From the NCBI RefSeq assembly GCF_003797185.1, contig NZ_RKMH01000015.1:45743-109742 (forward strand): 64,000 nucleotides of DNA. The letters are read 5' to 3'. Of this stretch, positions 16,656-24,835 are shown piece after piece (position 1 is the stretch's first letter; the number at the start of each line of letters is the position of its first letter). The position numbers and the translations under genes are program-made. This stretch comes from Gordonia oryzae. Its GTDB lineage: Bacteria > Actinomycetota > Actinomycetes > Mycobacteriales > Mycobacteriaceae. The notes below the pieces were generated by a model. That model was not told the DNA's origin and ran no database searches. It saw only the letters and a list, made by a program, of their open reading frames with translations.

Positions 16656-18323
16656 TCAGCTCTGATCGCGCAATTCCCGCCGCAGGATCTTGCCGGTGAC
16701 GGTCTTGGGGAGGTCCCCGACCACCTCCACCGAGCGCGGGTACTTGTAGGCGGCCAATTGTTCCTTACAGAAGGCGATCAGTTCGTCGGGATCGACGGAC
16801 TGTCCCTCCCGCAGGGACACATAGGCTTTCACCGTTTCGCCGCGATAGTCGTCGGGTACGCCGACCACCGCTGCCTCTCGCACGGCCGGATGGGTGTACA
16901 GCACGTCCTCGACCTCGCGGGGCCACACCTTGTAGCCCGAGGCGTTGATCATGTCCTTCTTGCGGTCGACGAGGTAGAACCATCCGTCGGCATCCATGAA
17001 GCCGACGTCACCGGTATGCAGGGCGCCACCGGGGATCGATTTCTCGGTGGCCTCTGGCTTGTTCCAGTATCCGGCCACCACCTGTGGGCCCGACGTCACG
17101 AGCTCGCCGACCTCGCCGACAGCGACGTCGTTGCCTCCCTCGTCGACGACGCGCACCACCGTGTTGAACACCGGCACACCTACTGACAACGCCCCCGACG
17201 CGGGATCGACCGGCGCCCGAACATTCAGCGGTACGGCGTGCGACGGCGAGTTGGTCTCGGTGAGTCCGTAGATGTTGTGGATGTAGGCACCGAAGACCTG
17301 CTCGAGCCGATCGCCCATCGCCGGGGCGATGGGCGCGCCACCGGAGTACAGGATGCGCAAACTCTCGAAGTCGTCGGCGCTCGCGCCCGGTGCCGACGCG
17401 AGCGCGTTGAACGCGGTGATCGCGGCGACGGTGAACACCGGACGGTGTTCGCGGATGGCGTCGAGCATGACCGACGGCTCGAAGCGATGTGCCAGGATCA
17501 GCGGTGAGCGGGCGATCATCGCGAACATGATGTGACCGACCAGTCCGGTGATGTGGAACAGCGGCGCGATGCCAAGGATGCCTTCGCCGGGTTTCAGTCC
17601 GGTCCAGTCCCGATAGGTTTGCGCGTTGAATGCCAGATTGCCATGAGTGTTCATGGCGCCCTTGGGGTTACCGGTGGTCCCGGAGGTGTAGGCGAGGACG
17701 GCCAGATGATCGGGGCCGGGAGAGTCCTCGGGGAGATCGCCACCGACGACGTCGTCGATGATGGTTACCAGATCGAGAGTCCCCTCGGGTCGGGTGCGTT
17801 CGAGCTCGGCGAACAACCGGGGATCGCTGCGCGTCTGGAAATCCAACGCGGAGCACGTGATCACCGTGTGAACCGACGTCGCCCCCGACTCGATGACTCC
17901 CTTGGCGACACCGGTGTAGAGATCGTCGAGGGTGAGTAGCGCCACGGCGCCGGAATCGGTGAGCAGGTAGGTGAGCTCGCGAGTCTTGTTCATCGGGTTG
18001 ATCGCCACGGCGGCTCCGCCGGCCCGCCATGCGGCCAGCAGGCCGATCACGAACGCCGGGTTGTTCTGGACGTACAGGCCGAGTCGGTCTCCATCGCTAA
18101 AACCATGCTCGCGCAATGTTATCGCCAGGGCACGCGAGGCGCGATCGACCTCGGCGAAGGTTAACGACTGATCGAAGTAGATCAGGAAGACGTCGTCGGG
18201 ATTCTCGGCAACGGCAGCGTCGAACAACGCCAGGCCCGACACGTACTCCGTCGTGATGTCACCGGCGGTGCCCGGCGGGTACAGCGATGACCAGGGTCGC
18301 GCGGCGTAGAGTCCCTCGCTCAC
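16656..18323 (-). CDS. Class I adenylate-forming acyl-CoA synthetase
   Basis: A 555-residue AMP-ligase that activates a carboxylic acid to its acyl-CoA through an acyl-adenylate. The P-loop signature is LAYTSGTTGNPKGAM near 210; YGLTETNSPSH near 355 contacts AMP; TGDVGFMDADGWFYLVDRKKDMI near 440 and the catalytic Lys in KTVTGKILRREL at the C-terminus complete the set. The start overlaps the stop of the upstream cyclase gene by 4 bp, showing translational coupling. It is a close paralog of the enzyme at 20363-22132 on the other side of the XRE-TetR gene. The substrate is unknown; a fatty, terpenoid or aryl acid is plausible. Confidence 0.92.
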   Translation of the reverse strand: MSEGLYAARPWSSLYPPGTAGDITTEYVSGLALFDAAVAENPDDVFLIYFDQSLTFAEVDRASRALAITLREHGFSDGDRLGLYVQNNPAFVIGLLAAWRAGGAAVAINPMNKTRELTYLLTDSGAVALLTLDDLYTGVAKGVIESGATSVHTVITCSALDFQTRSDPRLFAELERTRPEGTLDLVTIIDDVVGGDLPEDSPGPDHLAVLAYTSGTTGNPKGAMNTHGNLAFNAQTYRDWTGLKPGEGILGIAPLFHITGLVGHIMFAMIARSPLILAHRFEPSVMLDAIREHRPVFTVAAITAFNALASAPGASADDFESLRILYSGGAPIAPAMGDRLEQVFGAYIHNIYGLTETNSPSHAVPLNVRAPVDPASGALSVGVPVFNTVVRVVDEGGNDVAVGEVGELVTSGPQVVAGYWNKPEATEKSIPGGALHTGDVGFMDADGWFYLVDRKKDMINASGYKVWPREVEDVLYTHPAVREAAVVGVPDDYRGETVKAYVSLREGQSVDPDELIAFCKEQLAAYKYPRSVEVVGDLPKTVTGKILRRELRDQS

Positions 18324-19285
18324 TTGATCACCACCGGGTTGACCGGCGAGCCGGTAGCGTTGTGGATCTTCAACGGTGCTGCGACATAGAAGAACTCGTA
18401 CACACCGTCGTCGGCACAGTCGGCGGCCAGCTTCTCCAAGTCGCAGATTTCTGTGAAGGCGACGCCGAGGTTGCGCATCAGCGCGTTGTGCAGCACCAGG
18501 GCGACACCGTTGTTGGGGTCGGTGGTGACCTCGTTAGCGATGGTGTCGGTCACCAGGTTGGGGATCTCCCTGGCCTGGAACCACTCCACGAGTTCGGGTG
18601 AGTAGACCAGGCCCGGCTCGCAGAAGTCGTCATAGAACTTCTCACCCTGCTGGAAGAACAGCTCGAGATGATTGGTTCGGATGATCAGGATGTCCCGCGG
18701 CTTGATCTGGATTCCTTGTGCCTGCGCGCACTTTTCGAGATCGGTGTGATCATAGGTCTCGCGCGGGCCGAGGCATGCGACACCGCGGAAGCGTGCCATG
18801 TCGAGCAGCACGGCCCGGCCGGCGACGCCGCGCTCGGCGATCGGCTCGACGCTCGCCTTGTCGAGACCGCCGATCGTGGTCCGAGCGTCATACCCGTTCC
18901 AGATCTTGCCGTCATACCAGACGTGGCCCAGGGCGTCGTACTGCGTGGAGCCCTGCAGGAATGCGTTGATCTTGTCGTCGGCGTAGTGCAGGCCGCCGGG
19001 GAACGCGGGGCCGTCGCCACCTTCGTCCCAGTGCGACTCGTCGAGGATCATCTCGCGGGTGGCGGGGCTGCGGCCCGGCCAGACCGGGTCACCCTTCGGG
19101 TCTCCGATCAGGCGTTGCAGGGTGAACAGCGCGCCCTTCTTGATGAGCGACGCGCCGGTGATCACCTGTTCCGCGGTCAGGTAGTTGAGGCTGCCGATCT
19201 CGTCGTCGGGGCCCCATTTGCCCCAGTTGGTCGGCGCATTGTCGAGGAGTTCGGTGAGTGCAGGAACTTCGGGAGCGGTGGTCAT
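18320..19285 (-). CDS. Cyclase-family (kynurenine formamidase-like, PF04199) hydrolase
   Basis: A 321-residue member of the cyclase family, metal-dependent hydrolases that open or close amide and lactone bonds. The metal-binding segment appears as GSTQYDALGHVWYDG near residue 97-111, a known variant of the classical HxGTHxDxxxH motif. The ATG at 19285 has GGAGG nearby; the longer upstream frame is an artefact crossing the regulator. It leads a two-gene operon with the acyl-CoA synthetase (4-bp overlap), so it may open a ring whose acid product is then CoA-activated (inference). Half sites of the GTTCAG operator lie upstream of it. Confidence 0.88.
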   Translation of the reverse strand: MTTAPEVPALTELLDNAPTNWGKWGPDDEIGSLNYLTAEQVITGASLIKKGALFTLQRLIGDPKGDPVWPGRSPATREMILDESHWDEGGDGPAFPGGLHYADDKINAFLQGSTQYDALGHVWYDGKIWNGYDARTTIGGLDKASVEPIAERGVAGRAVLLDMARFRGVACLGPRETYDHTDLEKCAQAQGIQIKPRDILIIRTNHLELFFQQGEKFYDDFCEPGLVYSPELVEWFQAREIPNLVTDTIANEVTTDPNNGVALVLHNALMRNLGVAFTEICDLEKLAADCADDGVYEFFYVAAPLKIHNATGSPVNPVVIK

Positions 19286-19311
19286 CGTTGATCCTCCAGT
19301 GATGAGCGAAT

Positions 19312-19355
19312 GTTCTGAACTGTCCGAGCGATCGTTCAGGTCGGTTTCAGTGAGA
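19312..19355. promoter_or_regulatory. Cluster of operator half sites before the cyclase operon
   Basis: CTGAAC at 19315-19320 and GTTCAG at 19334-19339 are the two halves of the nearby palindrome in everted order, and TTTCAG follows at about 19345. They may be weak secondary sites for the XRE-TetR regulator at the cyclase promoter. No full-length palindrome is present here. Confidence 0.35.
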
Positions 19356-19430
19356 TGAGCATCACAGATGCCCCCGGGGTGCGTCAACCCCCTTGGCGTA
19401 GCGGTGTTCGGGCGCCGAGGCGGGCTGGGC

Positions 19431-19451
19431 GAGTTCAGTTCTGCTGAACTC
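19431..19451. promoter_or_regulatory. Palindromic operator at the 3' end of the XRE-TetR gene
   Basis: GAGTTCAG and CTGAACTC are perfect 8-bp arms separated by TTCTG, giving GTTCAG-N5-CTGAAC as the core. It overlaps the stop codon of the regulator and lies about 150 bp upstream of the cyclase start. The same core occurs at the regulator's own start (20262-20278) and, in related form, twice at the second XRE-TetR locus. No T-run follows, which argues against a terminator. Confidence 0.7.
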
Positions 19452-20280
19452 GATGGCCCATCATCGCCAGAGCCAGCTCGGCGTATTCGGCGGCGACCTC
19501 GGCCGGTGATTGCGGGCCGCCGGGCGAGTACCAGTAGGGCAGTGCCATGCACATCGTGGCGATGGCCCGTCCGGTGTTGTGCGGGTTGGGGGTGGTGAAC
19601 TCGCCGGCTGCCACGGCGTCCGCGGCAACGACGTCGAGGTGCTGTTGGACACGACGCCGGGAGTCGGCGACGCGGGTTCGGTCGGGCTCGGAGAGGCTGC
19701 GCATCTCGGTGGCGGCGATGAAGGCGAGGTCGCGCCGGTGCGTGTGGCACAGGGCGAGAGACTCCACCATGAGCGCGAAAGACTGTACCGGATACGGATT
19801 TTCGCTGGCTGCCGCCGACATTCGCCACTGCACTTCGGTCATCATGACGTCGAAGAGCGCAACGAGTAGCTGCTGTTTGCTCCGGTAGTGGTGATAGATG
19901 CCGGCGACGCTGATCCCCGCCGCGCCGGCGACCACGCGCATAGTGGCGCCGTGATAGCCGGTCTCGGTGAACACCTCCACCGCGGCGGCCAGGACGGGGT
20001 TGAGGTCGAGGTCGGCGAAGTGTCGCCAGTCGTCATCCCCACGCGCCGGGGTCGGACGGACGAAGGTATCGCCGGCCAGCAGGGCGCTGGCGGTTACCCC
20101 GAGCACCGCGGCGACGGCGTTGAGTCGTTCCACGGTGACGGCGACCTTGTTGTTTTCGATCGCGCTCATCGTGCCGACGCTGACCTCGAGGCGCCCGGCG
20201 AGATCGCGCAGGGTCATCCCCGCGCTTTCCCTCGCCCGTCGCACCGCACCGCCCACCGCAGGTTCAGTCACACTGAACAA
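19435..20280 (-). CDS. XRE-TetR fused dual-HTH transcriptional regulator
   Basis: A 281-residue protein with two DNA-binding folds. Residues about 10-66 form an XRE-type HTH (MTLRDLAGRLEVSVGTMSAIENNK). Residues about 88-136 form a TetR-type HTH (AGAAGISVAGIYHHYRSKQQLLVALFD) followed by a ligand-binding domain with a CHTHRRDLAFIAATEMRSLSEPDR segment. The start used is TTG at 20280; GTG at 20271 is the alternative, and no ribosome site precedes either, so translation may be leaderless. It lies between two units encoding paralogous acyl-CoA synthetases and carries matching palindromes at both ends. A second family member is at 29863-30732. Confidence 0.88.
   Translation of the reverse strand: MFSVTEPAVGGAVRRARESAGMTLRDLAGRLEVSVGTMSAIENNKVAVTVERLNAVAAVLGVTASALLAGDTFVRPTPARGDDDWRHFADLDLNPVLAAAVEVFTETGYHGATMRVVAGAAGISVAGIYHHYRSKQQLLVALFDVMMTEVQWRMSAAASENPYPVQSFALMVESLALCHTHRRDLAFIAATEMRSLSEPDRTRVADSRRRVQQHLDVVAADAVAAGEFTTPNPHNTGRAIATMCMALPYWYSPGGPQSPAEVAAEYAELALAMMGHRVQQN
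20262..20278. promoter_or_regulatory. Palindromic operator at the start of the XRE-TetR gene
   Basis: GTTCAG-TCACA-CTGAAC, a perfect palindrome with arms that extend to 7 bp (GTTCAGT/ACTGAAC). It covers the start codon region of the regulator and lies 85-100 bp upstream of the divergent acyl-CoA synthetase start. It is therefore well placed for autorepression and for control of the divergent gene. The sequence is seen; the regulatory role is inferred from placement and repetition. Confidence 0.75.
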
Positions 20281-20362
20281 TGTACGGGCCGAGTCAGGCG
20301 CGCGCCGCGTTTCGTGCGTTCACCACTGCTGCCCGGGTTGCGGCCGTAGACTCACGCACGCG

Positions 20363-22132
20363 ATGCGTTCACCAGAGGATCCCGATCCGCGACGATCAAC
20401 CAACGGCCCGGGCCCCGGCGACTACGACCGGCGCCCGTGGTTGGTCCACTATGCGCCGGATCTGGGTGCGCACCTGACACTGGGCGCTGCAAATGCACTA
20501 CAGATGTTCGAGGCGACCGTCGCCGACCGGCCCAATGACAACGCGCTGGAGTACCTCGGACAAACGATGACGTGGCGCGAGGTCGACGAGGCTGCCGATG
20601 CGGTGGCCGGTCTGCTGGTCGCCCGCGGTTTCGCACCCGGCGATCGACTCGCGATGCTCCTCCAGAACGACCCCGCGTTCGTCATCTGTCTCGTCGCGGC
20701 GTGGCGGGCCGGCGGGAGTGCCGCGCTCATCAGCCCGATGGTCACCGCCGACGAGCTCCGGCAACGACTCCACGACCACATGCCGACGGCGCTGGTCGCA
20801 CTCGACGACCTCTACCTCGACGTGGTCTCACCACTGCTCGCCGACGGTACCTGCAGCGTGCGCGTCGTGATCACCACATCGCCGCTGGACGGGCCGAGCG
20901 GTCCGGTCGACGAGCCGAGGCTATTCACCGAGGCCGCCCGCCGTTCCGTCGCCGATGCCGTCGACCTGCGCACACTGATCTCCAATGGGCAAGCGCGACA
21001 GGGCTTTGCGCCTCGACCGATCGGTCCGCGGGACATCGCGGTGGTGATGGCCACCTCCGGGACCACCGGGCCGCCGAAGGGAGCGTGTCTGACCCACGCC
21101 AACGTTGTGTTCAGCGCGCACGTCTACCGACGATGGTGTGCTCTCGGGGCCGAGCCGATCCTCGGCGCCTCTCCGCTGTTCCATGTCACCGGGCTGATCG
21201 GGGCCGCGGCGCTGTCGATGCTGACCGGGTCCCCGCTAGTGCTCACTCACCGGTTCCGGGCCGACGTCGTCCTCGACGCGATCCGCCGCACTCGGCCCCG
21301 GTTTATGGTTGCGGTGATCACCGCCTACATTGCATTAGCTAACGAACCAGACTTACTGCCAACGGATCTCGACTCCCTGGAGCTGCGGCTGTCCGGTGGG
21401 GCGCCGATCGATCCGGCGATCTGCTCGCGCCTACAGGATCGTCTCGGTGGCTACATCCACAACGTCTACGGACTGACCGAGACGTCGTCGCCATCGCACA
21501 TGGTGCCCATCGGCGCGCAGGCGCCCGTCGACTCCGAAACCGGGGTGCTCTCGGTCGGGGTGCCGGTGTTCGACACCATCGTGCGCGTCGTCGGTGATGA
21601 TGGCGTAGATCTACCGCCGGGCCAGATCGGCGAGCTGGTGGTCTCCGGCCCGCAGGTGATTGTCGGCTACTGGCGCAATCCCCGAGCCGACGCCGAGGCT
21701 TTCGTCGGTGGCGAGTTGCGCACCGGGGACATCGGTTTCATGGATGCCGACGGCTGGTTCTATGTCATCGACCGCAAGAGTGAGATCATCAACGCCTCCG
21801 GTTTCAAAGTCTGGCCCAACGAGGTCGAACGGGTCCTGCGCACTCATCCCGCGGTGGTCGACGCGGCGGTGGTCGGCATCCCCGACGACTACCGTGGCGA
21901 GTCGGTCAAAGCCTTCGTTGTTGTTGCCGAAATGGAAGCCTCCGAAATGGAAGCCTCCGAAAAGGATGTCGCCGAGGAGGATTCGGCGGAGATGGTCGCG
22001 CCGACCGAGCAGGAGCTCATCGACTACTGCCGAGATCATCTGGCGGCCTTCAAGTATCCGCGCGAGATCGAGCTGGTCGGCGAACTGCCCCGCACCGCCA
22101 CCGGGAAGTTGTTGCGGCGCAAGCTGCGGTGA
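20363..22132 (+). CDS. Class I adenylate-forming acyl-CoA synthetase (paralog)
   Basis: A 589-residue AMP-ligase. Signature MATSGTTGPPKGAC near 228, YGLTETSSPSH near 372, TGDIGFMDADGWFYVIDRKSEII near 457 and the catalytic Lys in RTATGKLLRRKL at the end are all intact. It shares long identical stretches with the enzyme at 16656-18323 but has an acidic insertion near residues 520-545, partly made of a directly duplicated 15-bp unit at 21929-21958. It is divergent from the XRE-TetR gene, whose operator lies in the shared spacer. No ribosome site is obvious before the ATG at 20363. The substrate is probably similar to that of its paralog. Confidence 0.9.
   Translation: MRSPEDPDPRRSTNGPGPGDYDRRPWLVHYAPDLGAHLTLGAANALQMFEATVADRPNDNALEYLGQTMTWREVDEAADAVAGLLVARGFAPGDRLAMLLQNDPAFVICLVAAWRAGGSAALISPMVTADELRQRLHDHMPTALVALDDLYLDVVSPLLADGTCSVRVVITTSPLDGPSGPVDEPRLFTEAARRSVADAVDLRTLISNGQARQGFAPRPIGPRDIAVVMATSGTTGPPKGACLTHANVVFSAHVYRRWCALGAEPILGASPLFHVTGLIGAAALSMLTGSPLVLTHRFRADVVLDAIRRTRPRFMVAVITAYIALANEPDLLPTDLDSLELRLSGGAPIDPAICSRLQDRLGGYIHNVYGLTETSSPSHMVPIGAQAPVDSETGVLSVGVPVFDTIVRVVGDDGVDLPPGQIGELVVSGPQVIVGYWRNPRADAEAFVGGELRTGDIGFMDADGWFYVIDRKSEIINASGFKVWPNEVERVLRTHPAVVDAAVVGIPDDYRGESVKAFVVVAEMEASEMEASEKDVAEEDSAEMVAPTEQELIDYCRDHLAAFKYPREIELVGELPRTATGKLLRRKLR
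21929..21958 (+). repeat. In-frame 15-bp tandem duplication inside the acyl-CoA synthetase gene
   Basis: Two exact copies of GAAATGGAAGCCTCC encode EMEAS twice. A looser EKDVAEEDSAEM tail follows. The insert falls between the C-terminal subdomain strands and is absent from the paralog at 16656-18323, so it looks like a slippage-born surface loop. Confidence 0.85.
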
Positions 22133-22221
22133 GGTGTCCCTGTCGGATCAGTGACCCGGTGAGGACAGTTGGACCGCGGCCGATCTCGAGAGTTGTCGCA
22201 ACCGGTCGATAAGATCCTTTC

Positions 22222-22411
22222 ATGCTGACGGCGTGGGCTGATGAGAGCGGGTCGCGCCCGGACCTCGATCCGAACGCATATCTCCTCACCGCCGCGTATG
22301 CGAGGAGGACGACGTGTCTGAGCTCCGCCAGACGATGGAAAGTATGCGGATTGGTGAGCCCAAGGTGCATCGGCACGGCAGTAGCGAGGAGCGCCGGGCG
22401 GAGTTGGTGGC
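22222..22411 (+). pseudogene. N-terminal fragment of a possible DUF3800-type protein
   Basis: The frame starting at ATG 22222 reads MLTAWADESGS then DPNAYLLTAA, an N-terminus typical of DUF3800-like putative nucleases (ADESG motif). After about 22300 the expected sequence continues in another frame (SELRQTMESMRIGEPKVHRH, then ERRAELVA), showing a frameshift. At about 22411 the gene stops abruptly where a minus-strand aldehyde dehydrogenase fragment begins. So both a frameshift and a recombination breakpoint are present. Family assignment rests on the short N-terminus only. Confidence 0.5.
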
Positions 22412-22800
22412 AACAGGATGGATTGGCGAGGAAGACCGTTTTGGTTTGGAGATACTCGGCGCTTCCGGGCCGACCGCCTTCACGGCCGAAACCGCTCTGT
22501 TTGTAGCCGCCGAACGGCATCGCGGCACCCATAACGGGGAAGCCGTTGATCCACACGGCTCCGGCATCGAGCTGAGAAGCAAGCCGGTGAGCGCGGACCA
22601 GGTCGATGGTCTGCATCAATGTGGTCAGTCCGTATGTCGTCGCGTTGGCGATATCGACCTGCGTCCTGCTCGTCGGAGAATCGCATCACGCTCAGAACCG
22701 GGCCGAAAACTTCCTGCTGTGCGAGAGGGCTGTCGTTGCGCACGTCGGCGAAGACGGTCGGCTTGACGAACCCAACTTCTACATACCCCGCGAGAAGTTC
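22412..22800 (-). pseudogene. C-terminal fragment of an aldehyde dehydrogenase
   Basis: The minus strand encodes ALDH C-terminal motifs in two frames: GYVEVGFVKPTVFADV and SPLAQQEVFGPVLSVMRF at about 22680-22800, then after a frameshift MQTIDLVRAHRLASQL, AGAVWINGF and PFGGYKQSGFGREGG at about 22440-22620. The catalytic Cys and the NAD-binding N-terminal half are missing. It lies 3' of the SDR and TetR genes on the same strand and was probably the third gene of a TetR-SDR-ALDH catabolic operon. The 3' boundary near 22412 joins a foreign fragment. Confidence 0.8.
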
Positions 22801-22852
22801 GAAGGCCTGCTACGCGGCAACGTTGCTTGCACGAGTTGACAACGCCAATCCT

Positions 22853-23674
22853 TCAGATTTTTGTTGCTCCGTGGTCGATGGGGAGTTGGATACCGGTGAT
22901 GGTCCGGGCGTCGTCGCTAGCGAGAAAGACCACAGATGCTGCGATGTCTTCGGGCTCGGAAATTGGTGGCTCGAACCAGTACTGGCCCATGGCCGCGGCG
23001 TAGGACGGGTTGTCTTCAAAGACCTTCTGTCCGTCGATCCCCATGCCGCCCATCGCGGTGTTGACCCCCCACGGGTGTACAGAGTTCACGCGGATCTTAT
23101 ACGGTGCAAGCTCGATAGCTGCCGTTTTCACGAGACCAACGACTCCATGTTTGGCGGCGCTGTAGTGCGCCTGTCCGGGAAGCGATTTGATACCTGATAC
23201 GGAACTGGTGGCAATGATGGACCCGCCGTTACCGAGGTCGATCATTGTTGGCACTGCGGCGCGGAAAGTGTTGAATACGCCGGTGAGGTTAATATCGATC
23301 ATGTCGTTCCATCGGCGTGGTGTCATTTCCCAGAACCGACCCCAGGACACGATTCCCGCATTTGCAACAACGATATCCAGCCGACCCAACTCTTCGACTC
23401 CTCTGGTCACCAGGGCCGTTAACGCATCGACATCGCGGACATCAGCCGTGGCGTGAATGGCGCGCCGTCCGGTCTTCTTCACTAAGGCGACCGTTTCCTC
23501 CAGATCCGCTGGTGTCGCGGCCGGGTAGTCGGTTTCGGTGGGCTGGGCACAGAGGTCGGTGATGATGACGTCTGCCCCCTCCTCTGCGAACGCGACGGCC
23601 TCGGCACGTCCTTGGCCGCGGGCGGCGCCCGTGACGAACGCAACTCGCCCGGTCAGTCGACTCGACGATGTCAT
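22853..23674 (-). CDS. Mycofactocin-type SDR oxidoreductase (carveol dehydrogenase-like)
   Basis: A 273-residue short-chain dehydrogenase. The dinucleotide site reads TGAARGQGR (residues 15-23), the form typical of mycofactocin-associated SDRs, whose tightly bound NAD is thought to be recycled by mycofactocin. VANAG near 106 and the catalytic YSAAK near 168 are intact, as is the C-terminal TGIQLPIDHG. Likely substrates are alcohols or terpenols such as carveol (family knowledge; not demonstrable here). It overlaps the upstream TetR gene by 4 bp. The following ALDH is a truncated pseudogene, so the product aldehyde/ketone must be handled elsewhere. Confidence 0.9.
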   Translation of the reverse strand: MTSSSRLTGRVAFVTGAARGQGRAEAVAFAEEGADVIITDLCAQPTETDYPAATPADLEETVALVKKTGRRAIHATADVRDVDALTALVTRGVEELGRLDIVVANAGIVSWGRFWEMTPRRWNDMIDINLTGVFNTFRAAVPTMIDLGNGGSIIATSSVSGIKSLPGQAHYSAAKHGVVGLVKTAAIELAPYKIRVNSVHPWGVNTAMGGMGIDGQKVFEDNPSYAAAMGQYWFEPPISEPEDIAASVVFLASDDARTITGIQLPIDHGATKI

Positions 23675-24303
23675 GAGTTTCTCCTTTCGTTGGGAGGTCG
23701 GCCGACCTCAGGGCTCAACAGATGATCAATTGAGAGCAGCAGCGTCCGGACTGTGTCGAGGATCGGTTGGTCGGTCTGGCGGGCCCAGCTTTCCACGCCG
23801 ACTCGGTTGGCCTCGATCACGCATCCAGCAGCGAAATCTGCCTGGGCATCGGCGGGACCCATCCCAAGGCGTTGCGCGAGAACAGGTCGTAGGGCGTTGA
23901 GAGCGCGGTCGTGAACGCTCAGCCAGGCCGGGTGCAGGGCAGGTGAGTCTGCCAAAGCGCGCAGGAACAGTCTGTGCCGACGACCGGAAGGACCCTCCAG
24001 TGCAGTCCTGAGCGCTTCGGTCAGGCCGTCGATCACGTTCTCGTGGGGTGGACGTGACGCGAACGCCTGTACGTACATGTCCCAACCGGCATCCAGAGCC
24101 GGGCCGATAGCCTCTTCTTTCGCTGCAAAACAGCGGTGGAAGGTTCGGACGGAAACGTTGGCGGCCTCGGCAATCTCAGCCACCGTTGTCGCGGAGTATC
24201 CCTTGGCCGCGAACAACTGGAGCGCGGTGTCGGAAATGTCAAGCCGGGTTTGCTCATGCCGTCGCGCCCGCAAGACTCGTCCGTCGCTCACAGCACTCAG
24301 CAT
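23671..24303 (-). CDS. TetR-family transcriptional regulator
   Basis: About 210 residues. The N-terminal HTH (ISDTALQLFAAKGYSATTVAEIAEAANVSVRTFHRCFAAKEEAI) is canonical and the C-terminal domain resembles MftR/AcrR-type ligand domains. I use the ATG at 24303; a longer frame exists but lacks support. Its stop overlaps the start of the mycofactocin-type SDR by 4 bp, so the two are translationally coupled and the regulator probably controls its own operon. A small TGCC-N5-GGCA palindrome lies about 20-35 bp upstream of the start and could be an operator. Confidence 0.87.
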   Translation of the reverse strand: MLSAVSDGRVLRARRHEQTRLDISDTALQLFAAKGYSATTVAEIAEAANVSVRTFHRCFAAKEEAIGPALDAGWDMYVQAFASRPPHENVIDGLTEALRTALEGPSGRRHRLFLRALADSPALHPAWLSVHDRALNALRPVLAQRLGMGPADAQADFAAGCVIEANRVGVESWARQTDQPILDTVRTLLLSIDHLLSPEVGRPPNERRNS

Positions 24304-24835
24304 ACAAGCGTCCCGACACAATATGCCAAAACGGCACTCTCTGACAGTGGAGGTCCGCATGCTACGTGGTCGTCGGCACAGTCATCGACACCCCCGGACC
24401 TCGACGATGGGCCCCCAGCACACGATGACGCCCCGCTCACGGCAAGTGTCGGCACGCGGAGGAGATCAATCGCAATCTCGCTGATCACCAAGATATTTGA
24501 GCGACGAGGTAACGGAGTAGGGAACGAGTATGGGGACTGTCGTGAGAGCAGTGCGAGGTTCCTGCGGGCCGCCACGGCGACGTACTCGAGGTGGCTCGCC
24601 AACTGGTCTGTCAGGCCCGCGAGGGCCGGCGGAGGCCTGACTGGCCCGGGCGGTTTACTCGAAGCGATGACGAGCACTGCCTCGCAACGAGGACATGCTG
24701 CGCCAGTTGTTCGAGGTGTTCGACGGCCTTACCGCCCGGTTGGCCGCCGCCCGCGTCACCTTCGCCGACCTCGAGATCCTTGGGAACGGCTGTTGCAGTC
24801 CTGACCGTGCATCGGCTCGTGCACAATGGCGGGTC
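24304..24835. other. Long intergenic region without a supported gene
   Basis: About 530 bases upstream of the divergent TetR and phosphodiesterase genes. Several frames are open on both strands but none has motifs, a good start or consistent codon use. GTGCA and TGCAC arms (24807-24824, 8-nt spacer) form a small palindrome just before the phosphodiesterase start. Confidence 0.45.

Noticed and set aside
19286..19828. Extended N-terminus of the cyclase
   Set aside because: The longer frame is antisense-like Arg/Pro-rich sequence through the regulator gene; GGAGG precedes ATG 19285.
24695..24835. Extended N-terminus of the phosphodiesterase
   Set aside because: The longer frame adds sequence with no homology and a poor start; ATG 24836 gives the family start.
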